Shown: positions 43,469-53,202, counted from the stretch's first letter. The stretch is 64,000 nucleotides of DNA from JAUVXJ01 sp964433755 (GCA_964433755.1 CAYSSR010000002.1:658040-722039), one strand, 5' to 3'. The notes: generated from the sequence alone by a model not told the origin. Made by a program: numbers and translations.

Positions 43469-44692
43469 CTAGGTGGTTCCCCCATCGACCATCTCTCCGT
43501 CCACCACAACCCTGGCACCCCCCTTGAAGACCATAAACACGTCGCCCATGGCTCCTATGTCCTCCAACGGGTTGCCGTTCAGGACCGTGATATCGGCCAG
43601 CTTCCCGGGCTCGATGATGCCGATCCGATCCTCCCAGCCCAGGGCTTCGGCCGCCACGGATGTCGCCGCACAGATAGCCTCCATGTTGGACATCCCCAGG
43701 TCTCCCACCAGAGCTTCCATCTCGGGTACGATCTCCCCGACCTCCAGCAGAGGCTGCTGCGAGCCATCCGTCCCTAACCCTATCTTCACACCCAACTCCC
43801 GGGCCAGACGTCCGCTCGCCGCCGCCGTCTCCAGCCGATGGTGGATCACGTCCAGCTTGTCCTTCCACTCGTTGTATTCCGCACCGATGCTGGCGATCCT
43901 CTTGCCGGTGGCCAGCGTGGGTACGAGAACTGTGCCGCTCTTCACCATCATCTCGGCCAGGGACTCATTGATGGTGCACCCGTGTTCTATGGTATCGACC
44001 CCTGCCCTCAACGCGTTCTCCACACCACGCCACACCGACGCATGGGCCGCGACCTTGATTCCGGCATTGTGAGCGGCCTCGACGGCGCCCCGCATCTCTG
44101 CCTCCGTAAGCTCAGGTTCGTCCATGCCCAGGCCATTGGCCGCCAGCTTGAGGCAGTCTACGCCGTCCTTGATCAACTGCCGGGCCGCTTGTCGGGCCTC
44201 GTCGGGGCTATCCACCTCCATCCCAAGTTCCCCCGCATGACCGCCGGTCATGGAGATGATGGGACCAGCCGCGCAGACCCTGGGGCCGGGGATGAAGCCG
44301 GCGTCGATGAGATCCCTGATCTTGAGGCTGGCGAGATAGGCTGCCCCCATGTCTCGAACAGTGGTGAGTCCTCCCAGCAGAGCAGACCTGGCCCGCTTGG
44401 CAGCAGTCAAAGCCACCAGCGTTTCCGTCGGCATCAATCCCTCATAGCCAGGCTGGTCCGGCGATTGAGCCATGGGCACGATAGCCAGATGAACGTGCAG
44501 ATCAATGAGTCCAGGTAGGATGACCTTGCCGGCCAAGTCGATGACCTCCGCCTGGGAGCGATCGAACTCTATCTCAGCGGCCTGCCCAACCTGCTCTATC
44601 CTGTCATCGCGGAAGATCACCGTCGCACCCGTCAGCGGCGAGGCTCCGGTGCCGTCGATCAGGATTCCGCCTACCAAAGCCTTGATCCTCAT
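43469..44692 (-). CDS. Amidohydrolase family protein
   Basis: 407 residues. The metal-binding start LPGLIDLHVHLA (HxH), GGLTTVRDMG, a Lys in VDCLKLAANG, further metal His residues in IKVAAHASVW and IEHGC, and Asp in LGTDGSQQPL complete an imidazolonepropionase/Xaa-Pro-dipeptidase-type (PF01979) amidohydrolase. ATG 44692 follows GAGGAG. Such enzymes hydrolyse cyclic amides or dipeptides. The operon context points to a peptide-like substrate. Confidence 0.88.
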   Translation of the reverse strand: MRIKALVGGILIDGTGASPLTGATVIFRDDRIEQVGQAAEIEFDRSQAEVIDLAGKVILPGLIDLHVHLAIVPMAQSPDQPGYEGLMPTETLVALTAAKRARSALLGGLTTVRDMGAAYLASLKIRDLIDAGFIPGPRVCAAGPIISMTGGHAGELGMEVDSPDEARQAARQLIKDGVDCLKLAANGLGMDEPELTEAEMRGAVEAAHNAGIKVAAHASVWRGVENALRAGVDTIEHGCTINESLAEMMVKSGTVLVPTLATGKRIASIGAEYNEWKDKLDVIHHRLETAAASGRLARELGVKIGLGTDGSQQPLLEVGEIVPEMEALVGDLGMSNMEAICAATSVAAEALGWEDRIGIIEPGKLADITVLNGNPLEDIGAMGDVFMVFKGGARVVVDGEMVDGGTT

Positions 44693-44874
44693 GCTAGGTA
44701 CTCCTCAGGTTCTGGACGCCGCTGACGCACTCAGCCATCACGGCGTCCACCTCACCTAGGCCAGACAACACGCAATCTCAAAGCCTGGCGTGGAGCACAG
44801 TCACAGGGGCACTGCGCCCCACGCCATAGTGCGAGTCAATCCGAAGATAGATAACCACTCCCTAGCCGTCGAGC

Positions 44875-46578
44875 CTAGCTAGGTGAGACCCACCACTCGT
44901 GTGCGTTCCAGGTATTGGCACCCCCGCCGCCGATAGGCTGGTAGCCGTTCACACGGTTGTTGACGGCGTCGTACCAGACTCGATCGTAGATGAAGACGTC
45001 CACGGCCTGCTCGGCGACGTACTCCTGGAACTCCTCGTAGAGATCCGTTCGCTCATCCGGGTCGAGGGACTGGTCCGCCTGAACGATGATGTCCTCCACC
45101 TCGGGAAGCAGTGTATCCAGGCCGTGCCAGTTCAGGCCCCCGTCCACTCTCCACCAGAAGACCGCCGAAGAAGGCTCCGGCGACACGTCGAGGAAACCGT
45201 ACCCCATGTCGAACTCGCCCGACATGAGTTGCCCCACGATGGTGGACACGTCAGCCGTGTTGATCGTCACGTCGGCGCCGATCGCCTGCCAGTACTGCTG
45301 CAGCACCTGGCAAACCTGTAGCCTCTCGGCCTGCCCGGCGACGTTGGCGATCTCCCAGGCGAACCTGGTGCCGTCTGGCACCTCGGGGACTCCATGGGCC
45401 TCCCGCACGCCGTCTCCATCGGTGTCCGTCCAGCCTACCTCCTCCAGCAACTCTTCGGCCCGGGCTGGATCGTAGGTATACTTGCTCTCCACGTCTACGT
45501 AGTAGGCGTTCGCCACGGAGAACGGGGACCACTTGACCGAGCCAAGCCCGCCCACTACCGTCTCCACGATGGCCTCGCGGTCATAGGCGTGATTCAGAGC
45601 GATGCGCGTGCGCTGGTCCTTCATGATAGGTTTCCGCACGTTGATTACCGCCTCGAACCAGGCATGGGCTGGCGTCTCGAAGACCGTGACATCGGGGATC
45701 GACTGAGCGAGAGGTACGTGCTCACCGATGACACGGAAACTCATGTCGACCTCGCCCGTGGCCAAAGCTGTGAGGCGCGCGTCGTCGTTCGGGATCACCG
45801 TGTAGTAGATGGTGTCCAGGTACGGCTCGCCAAGGTAGTAGTCTGGGTACTTCTCCAGCTCTATGTAGCTGCCGCTCTGCCATTCCACGAACTGGAAGGC
45901 TCCCAAGCCTGGGTACGGGTTGGTGAGATACTCCGCGGTCTCCCAACTCTCGACGTCGTTCAAAGCATGCTCGGGCAGGATCACCAGCACGGACGCCATC
46001 TTGTCCAGAAAGCCGGCATCCGGGTTGGTCAGTGTGACGACCACGGTGTAGTCATCCGGGGTCTCCACCGAATCCAAACCCACACTCGTCGACACGCCGC
46101 TATCGGGGTCCGCTGCCACCTCGAGGGTGAACGCCACGTCCTCGGACGTGAACGGCTCACCGTCGTGCCAGGTGACGTCGTCACGTAGCTTGAAGGTGTA
46201 GGTCTTGCCATCGGCAGAGATACCCCCATTCTCGACGCTGGGCACTTCCGTCGCGAGATTGGGCACGATCTCCGCGTCCGAGTTGTATCGAAGCAGGAAC
46301 TCGTTGACCAACTCAGAGACCTCATAGGAGACCGTCAACGCGCTCCACTGGGTCACCAGTTTGTCAGGCTCCTGCTCCTGGCCGATGGTCACTGTGCCGC
46401 CCATGATGGGTCCCGAAGGCGTGGTAGGCTCAGGAGCCGGCGTGGCTTCCACCACCACCGTCTGAATGATCGTCTCCGGGGTCGGCGCCTCCGCGCCCGG
46501 CGTCGCTGTGGCGCACGAAGTGAGTAGACCGGTTGCCAACAGCGCCAACACGGCGAAGGCAGCTAGCTTGCGAGTCAT
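44875..46578 (-). CDS. ABC importer substrate-binding lipoprotein (family 5)
   Basis: 567 residues from ATG 46578 with GGAGG. The signal peptide ends LLTSC (Cys22) and is followed by a Pro/Thr linker. VTIGQEQEPDKLVTQW then LVNEFLLRYN and ATEVPSVENGGISADGKTYTFKLR are typical of DppA/OppA-type proteins. It binds peptides, nickel or other small molecules outside the membrane. It belongs to the permease genes 46718-48549 in the same transcript. Confidence 0.93.
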   Translation of the reverse strand: MTRKLAAFAVLALLATGLLTSCATATPGAEAPTPETIIQTVVVEATPAPEPTTPSGPIMGGTVTIGQEQEPDKLVTQWSALTVSYEVSELVNEFLLRYNSDAEIVPNLATEVPSVENGGISADGKTYTFKLRDDVTWHDGEPFTSEDVAFTLEVAADPDSGVSTSVGLDSVETPDDYTVVVTLTNPDAGFLDKMASVLVILPEHALNDVESWETAEYLTNPYPGLGAFQFVEWQSGSYIELEKYPDYYLGEPYLDTIYYTVIPNDDARLTALATGEVDMSFRVIGEHVPLAQSIPDVTVFETPAHAWFEAVINVRKPIMKDQRTRIALNHAYDREAIVETVVGGLGSVKWSPFSVANAYYVDVESKYTYDPARAEELLEEVGWTDTDGDGVREAHGVPEVPDGTRFAWEIANVAGQAERLQVCQVLQQYWQAIGADVTINTADVSTIVGQLMSGEFDMGYGFLDVSPEPSSAVFWWRVDGGLNWHGLDTLLPEVEDIIVQADQSLDPDERTDLYEEFQEYVAEQAVDVFIYDRVWYDAVNNRVNGYQPIGGGGANTWNAHEWWVSPS

Positions 46579-46717
46579 CGCGTCCTCCTTTTCGCTTAAC
46601 TGGACCTACGTTTCGCAGAGTCTCGCTCTGCCACCTAGCTTTCCGAGGGGACTATCGTAGACCTTATGCTACACCTCCTTTCCCCACAGGCGATCCCAAC
46701 CGTGAAGCGAATTCATC

Positions 46718-47563
46718 TCACAGCCGCCCCATCAGCTTCGGATCGAGGCTCTCTCTGATGCCGTCGCCCACGAAGTTGAAACTCGTCACGGTCAGTGCAA
46801 TGAGGATGCCTGGCAGAACAGCCAGCCAGGGCGCAGTGCGCATGTAGCGCTGGGCACCTTGGAGCATGTTGCCCCAGGTGGGCGTAGGCGGCTGAATCCC
46901 GAAGCCCAGATAGCTCATGGCTGACTCGATAAGAATGGCCCAGGCCACGGCCAGAGTGGCAGCCACAGTGAGAGGGGCGAGAACGTTGGGCAGCAAGTGC
47001 CGGACAATGATGCGTCCATTCCCACTGCCCACCGCCCGAGCAGCGATCACAAACTCCGAGTCTCGCAGCGACAACACCGCGCCGCGCACCAAACGTGCTA
47101 CTCCCATCCACCCCAGGAAGACCATGGCTGCGATGAGTTCCCTGGGTCCGACATTGACGAATCCAGAGATGACCATCAGCAGGGGCAATAGTGGTATCGA
47201 GAGCAGGATGTCGATGATCCGCGAGATGACGGTATCGATGCGTCCCCCGTAGAAACCAGCGATCGAGCCCAGAAGTGCCCCGACGACCGCGCTGCCCAGG
47301 GCCACCCCCAGACCCACCGCCAGAGATATCCTGCCTCCGTAGGACAGCCGAGCCACCATATCCCGGCCCAGGTCGTCCGTCCCCAGGATGTGAGGAGGCG
47401 CGCCCGGCGGCTGGAGAGTGTTGTATAGTTCTATGGTGGTTGCATCGTAAGGAAGGAGCCAGGGGAAGAACAGCGAGAACGACATCAGCAACAGGATGAC
47501 CACGGTCCCAGCCATGGCCAACGGGTTCCTTCTGAAGCGGCGCCACACCCTGACGCGTTCCAT
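46718..47563 (-). CDS. ABC importer permease, DppC/OppC type
   Basis: 281 residues. Six membrane helices; the N-terminal segment LAMAGTVVILLLMSFSLFFPWLLP and the loop DDLGRDMVARLSYGGRISLAVGLG are characteristic of DppC. The coupling EAA-type loop (RAVGSGNGRIIVRHLLPNVLAP) is conserved. It pairs with the DppB-like protein encoded upstream. Confidence 0.93.
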   Translation of the reverse strand: MERVRVWRRFRRNPLAMAGTVVILLLMSFSLFFPWLLPYDATTIELYNTLQPPGAPPHILGTDDLGRDMVARLSYGGRISLAVGLGVALGSAVVGALLGSIAGFYGGRIDTVISRIIDILLSIPLLPLLMVISGFVNVGPRELIAAMVFLGWMGVARLVRGAVLSLRDSEFVIAARAVGSGNGRIIVRHLLPNVLAPLTVAATLAVAWAILIESAMSYLGFGIQPPTPTWGNMLQGAQRYMRTAPWLAVLPGILIALTVTSFNFVGDGIRESLDPKLMGRL

Positions 47564-47595
47564 CGGCTACCCCCTCACCGCAAGCAACCCAGACC

Positions 47596-48549
47596 TCATT
47601 CGAAGCGCACCCGGGGATCCACCAGAGCATACGAGAGATCTGCTATCAGATTGCCCAGCACAACCAGCAGAGCGATGACCATGAAGTTGCCCATCACCAC
47701 GGGATAGTCCCGGCGCACCAACGATTCCACCAGGAGACGTCCGTTCCCCGGCCACGCGAAGACCGCCTCCGTCACCAAGGCCCCGGAGAACAGGTTGGGC
47801 AAAGAGAGCCCGGCCAGTGTGACCAGGGTGATCAACACGTTCCTCAGCGCATGCCGGTAGGTCACCATCCTCTCTGAGAGGCCCTTGGCGCGCGCCGTGC
47901 GGACGTAGTCCTCCAGCATCACCTCCACCATTCCGGAGTGCGTGTACCTCCACCAAGTGGCGATACTGGGTGTGCCCAGAACCAGCGCTGGCGCCAGGAG
48001 GTGATGGAGCCGGTCCCAAAGAGAGAACTCCGCTCCTATGGTGAACATCCCACCCGAGGGAATCGCTCCAAACCGCTCGGACAACACCAGGATCACCATC
48101 AGGCCCAACCAGAAGGTGGGCATGGAGATGGCTGTCATGGTCAGCATGTTGGCGATCCAGCGCGCAACGGTGCCGGCCCTGGCCGCCGTGAAGATGCCCA
48201 CAGGCACTCCCACTCCGATGGATATGATCAGCGCGGCCATGGTCAGCTCGACCGTGTTGGGCAATCGCTCCAGTATGACCTGCGTCACCGGACGGCCATC
48301 TCTGTACGAGAAGCCCCACTCCCCCGTCAGCACGCCTCTCAGCCATTTGATGTATTGGATGTGAAGCGGGTCGTTGAGGCCGAGCAGCTCCTCGATCCTC
48401 TCCAGTTGCCGGGCATCGAAGTTAGGACTCACGGTGTAGATGGCGGTCGGGCCTCCCGGCGACAGGTGGATCATCGAGAATGCGATGACGGAGATGCCAA
48501 ACAATACCAGCACACTGAGCAGCAACCGTCTGACCAGATAAGCCCTCAC
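47596..48549 (-). CDS. ABC importer permease, DppB/OppB type
   Basis: 317 residues from GTG 48549 with GGAGG. YLVRRLLLSVLVLFGISVIAF at the start and the EAA-type coupling loop (RTARAKGLSERMVTYRHALRN) define a DppB/OppB permease. No ATPase gene (DppD/DppF) is present in this operon, so the transporter must borrow ATPases encoded elsewhere. Confidence 0.93.
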   Translation of the reverse strand: MRAYLVRRLLLSVLVLFGISVIAFSMIHLSPGGPTAIYTVSPNFDARQLERIEELLGLNDPLHIQYIKWLRGVLTGEWGFSYRDGRPVTQVILERLPNTVELTMAALIISIGVGVPVGIFTAARAGTVARWIANMLTMTAISMPTFWLGLMVILVLSERFGAIPSGGMFTIGAEFSLWDRLHHLLAPALVLGTPSIATWWRYTHSGMVEVMLEDYVRTARAKGLSERMVTYRHALRNVLITLVTLAGLSLPNLFSGALVTEAVFAWPGNGRLLVESLVRRDYPVVMGNFMVIALLVVLGNLIADLSYALVDPRVRFE

Positions 48550-48609
48550 GATCCTCCACCCCTCATCGAGCTGTCCACGCCCCAGCCCGCAATCGGCAGC
48601 ATCACGTGT

Positions 48610-49734
48610 CTAACCAACCGTCGACAATGCCTGAAGCAAGCGGTCCACCTCATCCTCGGTGTTGAAGAAGTGCGGAGACACGCGGAGTTGGTCTCCCGCC
48701 CTGAAGGTAGCCACCACGTCGTTCTCCCGGAGTGCCTGTGCAGTCCTCTCTACGTCGGACAACACACAGGTGACGATGCCGCTGGACGTGCCAGGGGGCG
48801 TGTTCAGGTGGAGGCCCAGCTTCTCCAGCCCGCCCCAAACCCTCGAACTGAGTCGAAGAACCTGCGGCTCTATCCTGTCCATGCCTATGCCGTGTATGTA
48901 CTCCAGCGCGGCTCTGGCTTCGTACAACCCCTGGAAGTGTACGGTGGACGCTTCCAGCCTCCTGGCGTCAGCGTGCAACAAGGGAGGCCGTACCGGCAGC
49001 TCATCCGGCCATGCCCTCACCTGTCGCCAGCCCGCGTACACAGGGTCCAGCATCGGGATCAGTTCCTCTCGGACGTAGAGGAAGGCCAGCCCGATGGGTC
49101 CCAGGAGCCACTTGTACGTGCCCGCGGTCAGGAAATCGACCCCCATTTTCCGGACATCGACCTTGATGGCGCCAACAGCCTGGATCGCATCGACGTGAAG
49201 GTATGCACCGTGAGAGTGAGCCAGTTCTGCCAGGGCTTCCAGGTCGTGTACGTAGCCGTTCGTGTGTGAGACGTGGCTCACCGTCACCAGACGGGTGCTG
49301 TCGTCGATCAGCCGTTCGAAGTCCTCCAACCGTACACTGCCACCGACGCTGTGCACGATCCGGTTCTCGATGCCTCCCCTGTGAGCCAGGTTGAACCAGA
49401 TCGCCGCGTTGGAGGGAAAGTCGAGGTCATCCCACACCACTGAGTCGCCCGGACCGAGGCCCACAGAGTTGGCAATGATGTTCGTGCCTTCTGTGGTGTT
49501 CGTCGTGATGGCGATCTCCTGGGGTGTGGCGTTGAGAAGTCTTCCCAATAGGGCCTTGACCTCGTCGGCCACGACCAGCCAGTCATCCACGTGACCTGCC
49601 AAGCCCCTTCCGCGGCGCTCCAGGAAGTCCTTCCCAGCCTGGATGACGGGCGTCGGGTAGGGGCCGTCGTATGCGGTATCGAGGTAGATCCGCTCAGAGG
49701 TCACGGGGAAATCGGATCGGATCCTAGAGTTCAT
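48610..49734 (-). CDS. Class V aminotransferase (isopenicillin-N-epimerase-like)
   Basis: 374 residues from ATG 49734 after GGAGCAGCG. IYLDTAYDGPYPTPV at the start, SHVSHTNGYVHDLEALAELAH, HVDAIQAVG and the PLP-binding Lys in TAGTYKWLLGP mark class V, fold-type I. The subgroup resembles isopenicillin-N epimerase and related racemases or lyases. Second gene after the regulator. It could be an epimerase converting stereochemistry for the class IV enzyme, which is inference. Confidence 0.88.
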   Translation of the reverse strand: MNSRIRSDFPVTSERIYLDTAYDGPYPTPVIQAGKDFLERRGRGLAGHVDDWLVVADEVKALLGRLLNATPQEIAITTNTTEGTNIIANSVGLGPGDSVVWDDLDFPSNAAIWFNLAHRGGIENRIVHSVGGSVRLEDFERLIDDSTRLVTVSHVSHTNGYVHDLEALAELAHSHGAYLHVDAIQAVGAIKVDVRKMGVDFLTAGTYKWLLGPIGLAFLYVREELIPMLDPVYAGWRQVRAWPDELPVRPPLLHADARRLEASTVHFQGLYEARAALEYIHGIGMDRIEPQVLRLSSRVWGGLEKLGLHLNTPPGTSSGIVTCVLSDVERTAQALRENDVVATFRAGDQLRVSPHFFNTEDEVDRLLQALSTVG

Positions 49735-49880
49735 CGCTGCTCCTGTCCGTGTGGAAGCCTATGTGCCGCCCCGTCCTGAGCACGCTGCGTGGACTCCATC
49801 GCCAGGAAGAGTCCCTTCCATGCACTGCGATGAGGCAATGTCTCTGTGTTCCGTGCCTGGACACTACGACGCTGCACCGA

Positions 49881-50552
49881 TCAGTCGGCGGCGGCGCCGT
49901 CCCTCTCCAGCTCGGTGAGATAGTTGTAGATCGTCTTCTCTGTCACCCCCAGGCGCTCGGCGACCAAGGGCACCGATCTCCTGAGCTGGAATATCCCTCT
50001 CTCCTCCAGGACGCCTACCGCCTCCTTTCGATCACGCTTGGTCATCAGAGACACAGGCTTCCCGATGCGCTTCACGGACTCTGCGATGATCGCATCGAGC
50101 ATGTTGCCCAGATCGTCCGAGAAGAACTCGGTGACCTCGGACTTCTGCTCGTAGGAGGAGAGGTTGCGCAAGAACCCCTCGAAAAGGAGTACTGGCGTGA
50201 GATTCAGATTCACACAGAACGCCAGGAACGGCTCTCCCTTTTCGTCGTGCAAGAAGATGGAGCTGGAGCGAAGGGTCTTGCCATCTGCTGTGTAGCTGGT
50301 GTAGTTGAACAGTGGTTCCGTCTGGCCGGCGCGCAGCTTAGCCAGGCCCAGATCCGTGATGTGTCCTCCCACGCTCCTGCCCGTGACGTCGCCCGTGATA
50401 GCAACGATGGAATGCTCCAGATCACCGGACACATCGTGCACCACCACCTCACACCAGTCTCCAAACGTGGCAGAAAGCATCTGGCCAACGTTCTCCAGGA
50501 GCTCGAAGACCTCCTCCTTCTTCAGACGGTCCAAGTTCCCCAGCCTGATCAT
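49881..50552 (-). CDS. YheO-like PAS / DauR-type HTH transcriptional regulator
   Basis: 223 residues from ATG 50552, right after GGAGGGGGAGA. Residues ~12-120 (LENVGQMLSATFGDWCEVVVHDV, then DLEHSIVAITGDVTGRSVGG) form a YheO-like PAS sensor. The C-terminal ~60 residues (RGIFQLRRSVPLVAERLGVTEKTIYNYL) form a DauR-type HTH; DauR represses D-arginine catabolism. It should control the operon behind it. A perfect -35 and good -10 sit at 50714-50742 with a palindrome further upstream. Confidence 0.9.
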   Translation of the reverse strand: MIRLGNLDRLKKEEVFELLENVGQMLSATFGDWCEVVVHDVSGDLEHSIVAITGDVTGRSVGGHITDLGLAKLRAGQTEPLFNYTSYTADGKTLRSSSIFLHDEKGEPFLAFCVNLNLTPVLLFEGFLRNLSSYEQKSEVTEFFSDDLGNMLDAIIAESVKRIGKPVSLMTKRDRKEAVGVLEERGIFQLRRSVPLVAERLGVTEKTIYNYLTELERDGAAAD

Positions 50553-50713
50553 TCTCCCCCTCCTTGTCGAGATTGACCGAGACGCTCCATCCATGATGTC
50601 TGACATCCTAGCTCGCCACTACCACGAGCGATGAGAGTGATTCGTCGCTCGATTCGTAGTAGCTCAACGATGGCTACACATATCCAGAATCTCTTTCACA
50701 ACTCCTACTCACC

Positions 50714-50742
50714 AGTATACTGTCTTTTTCATCGTTTGTCAA
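50714..50742 (-). promoter_or_regulatory. Promoter of the ten-gene amine/peptide operon
   Basis: On the minus strand TTGACA (50737-50742) and TATACT (50714-50719) are 17 bases apart. Transcription would begin near 50707, about 155 bases before the regulator start. Confidence 0.75.
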
Positions 50743-50785
50743 GCACCTACGCTGTTGCGCCGTGTTAAGGCCTCTTCCCGTTCAG

Positions 50786-50810
50786 CATGACTGAAGTAAT
50801 TTCACTCATG
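50786..50810. promoter_or_regulatory. Operator candidate upstream of the regulator promoter
   Basis: A 25-base imperfect palindrome with ten-base arms, CATGACTGAA (50786-50795) and TTCACTCATG (50801-50810), one mismatch per half. It starts 43 bases upstream of the -35, the place for an activator or long-range repressor site. Confidence 0.4.
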
Positions 50811-51192
50811 TCAGCCATGCATGCAGAAGTAGTTTCTCAGTTTGTCGTTCTTCGCCCATCGTCAGACCCGCACCCGGATCAGGTGTCCCATTAGCATTGC
50901 CGTGCTCAGGCGAAGGCACTCGCCAAGTGTCGCGAGTCTCGGACGTGTACTCACCTCCTGGCCACGCCCATGCTCCAACTACGATTTAGCCTAGCATCGA
51001 GATCAGTCTGTCTCGTGGCACAGAGCGGGGCTATGGTGTATGCTTACGTCGCACCTCTAACAAAGCATAGCTGGAGCTTTGGCCTGACGCATCGCGCACG
51101 GTGTGTCATCCGGCCATGGCGAACCGTCGAGCCTTTCGTGGGCCAACACTGTGTGAGCCCCCGCGCGCTTGAGAAAAGGACGGACGACTGCA

Positions 51193-52353
51193 ATGACTGA
51201 TCTACGACTAGAACAGATCCCCCTTGGCGATGGCCGCCTGCAGCAGTTCGTGGACGTGCCCTGGCGCCTCTACCGGGGCGACCCCTTCTGGACACCACCA
51301 CTCAGGGCCGAGTACCTCGGCAGCAAGCTGTTGGGGTCGCCCGGCCTACTGACACCAAAGCACCCCTACCACGAGCACGCCGAGGTGACCCATTTCCTGG
51401 CCCGAAAAGGCCCGGAGCTGCTGGGCCGCGTGTCCGCCGCCATCAATCGTCGTTTCAATGAGTACCACCAGACCCAGATCGGGTTCTTCGGCTTCTTCGA
51501 GACGGTAGAGGACTTCGACGTGGCCTCCAAGCTTCTCGACGCTGCTCGCTCCTGGGTAGAGCAGAGGGGCATGAAGGTACTTCGCGGCCCTGGGGAGTAC
51601 TCCAACGCCACGCACGAGAGACAGGGTGTGTTGGTCTACGGCTTCGACTCTCCACCTACAGTGGAGTTGACCCACAACCCACCCTACTACGGGGAGTTCC
51701 TGGAGCGATATGGATTCCACAAGGCCAAGGACTACTATGCCTACGCTATGGAGGAGTACAGCCCCGACCGTCCGGCGCGGCTGGCCCGCATCGTCGAGCG
51801 GGTGCGGACCCGCTCCAAGATCGTTTGTCGCAGGGCCAATCTGGACTCGCTGGACGAGGAGATCCAGTTGCTGGTCAAGATCTACAACGAAGCCTGGGCC
51901 CGCAACTGGGGGTTCCTGCCCCTCACCGACGAGGAAGCGCGCGCCTTGGCCGAGACTCTACGACCGGTGCTCATACCCGAGCTGCTGCTCTTCGCCTTCG
52001 TCGACGGTGAACCAGCCGCGGTTCTGGGGGCACTGCCCGACCTTTACGTTCCGTTGAGACCCCGTTGGCGCTGGCCCCTGGACACAGATCTCGTCCGAAC
52101 GTTGCGCGTGCTCTGGCAGCGCAGGCGCATCACGCGACTGCGGGCCATGTTCATGGGAGTGCGGCCGGGCTTCAGACAGATCGGCGCCGACGCCCTGCTC
52201 TTCTACGAGCTCTATAAGGCCGCCCTGCCCATGGGCTTCACCATGGTGGAAGGGTCCATGATGCTGGAGGACAACGAGAACATCACCCGCATCACCAGCG
52301 CCATGGGTATGCACCACTACAAGACCTGGCGCATCTACGACATGGAGCTGTGA
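51193..52353 (+). CDS. GNAT-like acetyltransferase-fold protein
   Basis: 386 residues from ATG 51193 (AAAGGA about 14 bases upstream; TTG 51169 is an alternative). EVTHFLARKGPELLGRVSAAINRRFNEYHQ, then FFGFFETVEDFDVASKLLDAARSWVEQRGM is an acetyl-CoA-binding-type beta-alpha pattern, and a second GNAT-like half follows (LFAFVDGEPAAVLGALPDL onwards). The protein is a large two-lobed member of the acyl-CoA N-acyltransferase superfamily. Substrate unknown. Confidence 0.68.
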   Translation: MTDLRLEQIPLGDGRLQQFVDVPWRLYRGDPFWTPPLRAEYLGSKLLGSPGLLTPKHPYHEHAEVTHFLARKGPELLGRVSAAINRRFNEYHQTQIGFFGFFETVEDFDVASKLLDAARSWVEQRGMKVLRGPGEYSNATHERQGVLVYGFDSPPTVELTHNPPYYGEFLERYGFHKAKDYYAYAMEEYSPDRPARLARIVERVRTRSKIVCRRANLDSLDEEIQLLVKIYNEAWARNWGFLPLTDEEARALAETLRPVLIPELLLFAFVDGEPAAVLGALPDLYVPLRPRWRWPLDTDLVRTLRVLWQRRRITRLRAMFMGVRPGFRQIGADALLFYELYKAALPMGFTMVEGSMMLEDNENITRITSAMGMHHYKTWRIYDMEL

Positions 52354-52446
52354 GTCTGCCCGCCTCTGGGACCCGCCCACGTGACGTGCTTGTCGCCGGG
52401 GAAGGGCACTCGTCAAACAGATCACGACAACAAAGAAAGGGACACA

Positions 52447-53202
52447 ATGACCGAGAAGGGTGAATGGGAACGATTCTTCGACGGTCATGCACCGCAATAC
52501 ATGGACAACCCCTTCACGGGGAATACCGTGGAGGAGGTCACATTCCTCCTCGATGAGCTCAAGCTACCGGCAGGTAGCTGGATTCTCGACGTAGGCTGCG
52601 GAACAGGACGTCACGCCGTCGAGTTGGCCAAACGTGGGTACCAGATCACGGGAGTGGACATCTCGGCGGGGATGCTGGCTTTGGCACAAAAGGCAGCCGC
52701 CGAAGCCGGGGTTACCATCGAATGGATACAGGCCGATGCAACCCAGTTCTCCACAACCAGACCCTATGATGCGGCGATCTGCCTCTGCGAAGGGGCGTTC
52801 GGTCTGCTGAACCTGGATCAGGGCCAGGCGGACCACGACCTGCTCATCCTTCGCAACGTCTTCTCCGCCCTCAAGCCTGGAGCGCGCTTGGTGTTGACGA
52901 CCCTCAACGGGCTGGCGAAGATTCGCCGCTGCACTCAAGCGGATGTTCAGAGCGGGAGGTTCGATCCCTTGACGATGGTCGAGGTCTTGACCATGGAGGT
53001 AGAGACCGAGCAGGGCAAGGAGGAGGTCACCTTGCGAGAGCGTGGGTATCTGCCCCAGGAGTTGCTCAGACTGCTGGGTGAGGCAGGACTGGAGGTCGAG
53101 CACATCTGGGGTGGCACTGCGGGGAACTGGGGACGCCGCCAGATAGACCTCGACGAGATGGAGATCATGATTGTGGCCCGGAAGCCCGTCGACGCCAGAT
53201 GA
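52447..53202 (+). CDS. Class I SAM-dependent methyltransferase
   Basis: 251 residues from ATG 52447 with AAAGGG upstream. Motif I ILDVGCGTGRHAVELA, the acidic GVDIS loop (binding the ribose hydroxyls), ADATQF and an EGAFG loop define a Rossmann-type methyltransferase of the Methyltransf_25/11 group. The N-terminal WERFFDGHAPQYMDNPF is a substrate-lid region. Substrate unknown. Separate from the GNAT-like gene by 93 bases. Confidence 0.9.
   Translation: MTEKGEWERFFDGHAPQYMDNPFTGNTVEEVTFLLDELKLPAGSWILDVGCGTGRHAVELAKRGYQITGVDISAGMLALAQKAAAEAGVTIEWIQADATQFSTTRPYDAAICLCEGAFGLLNLDQGQADHDLLILRNVFSALKPGARLVLTTLNGLAKIRRCTQADVQSGRFDPLTMVEVLTMEVETEQGKEEVTLRERGYLPQELLRLLGEAGLEVEHIWGGTAGNWGRRQIDLDEMEIMIVARKPVDAR

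Larger units (their letters stand above)
50553..51192. other. Intergenic region (640 bases), partly AT-richer
   Basis: No gene. It holds the regulator promoter (50714-50742) and the palindrome (50786-50810). From 50640 to 50880 the DNA is clearly less GC-rich than the window average. From 50890 to 51190 I see only weak hairpins (ACTCGC/GCGAGT near 50919-50938) and no strong promoter for the gene at 51193. Confidence 0.5.
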
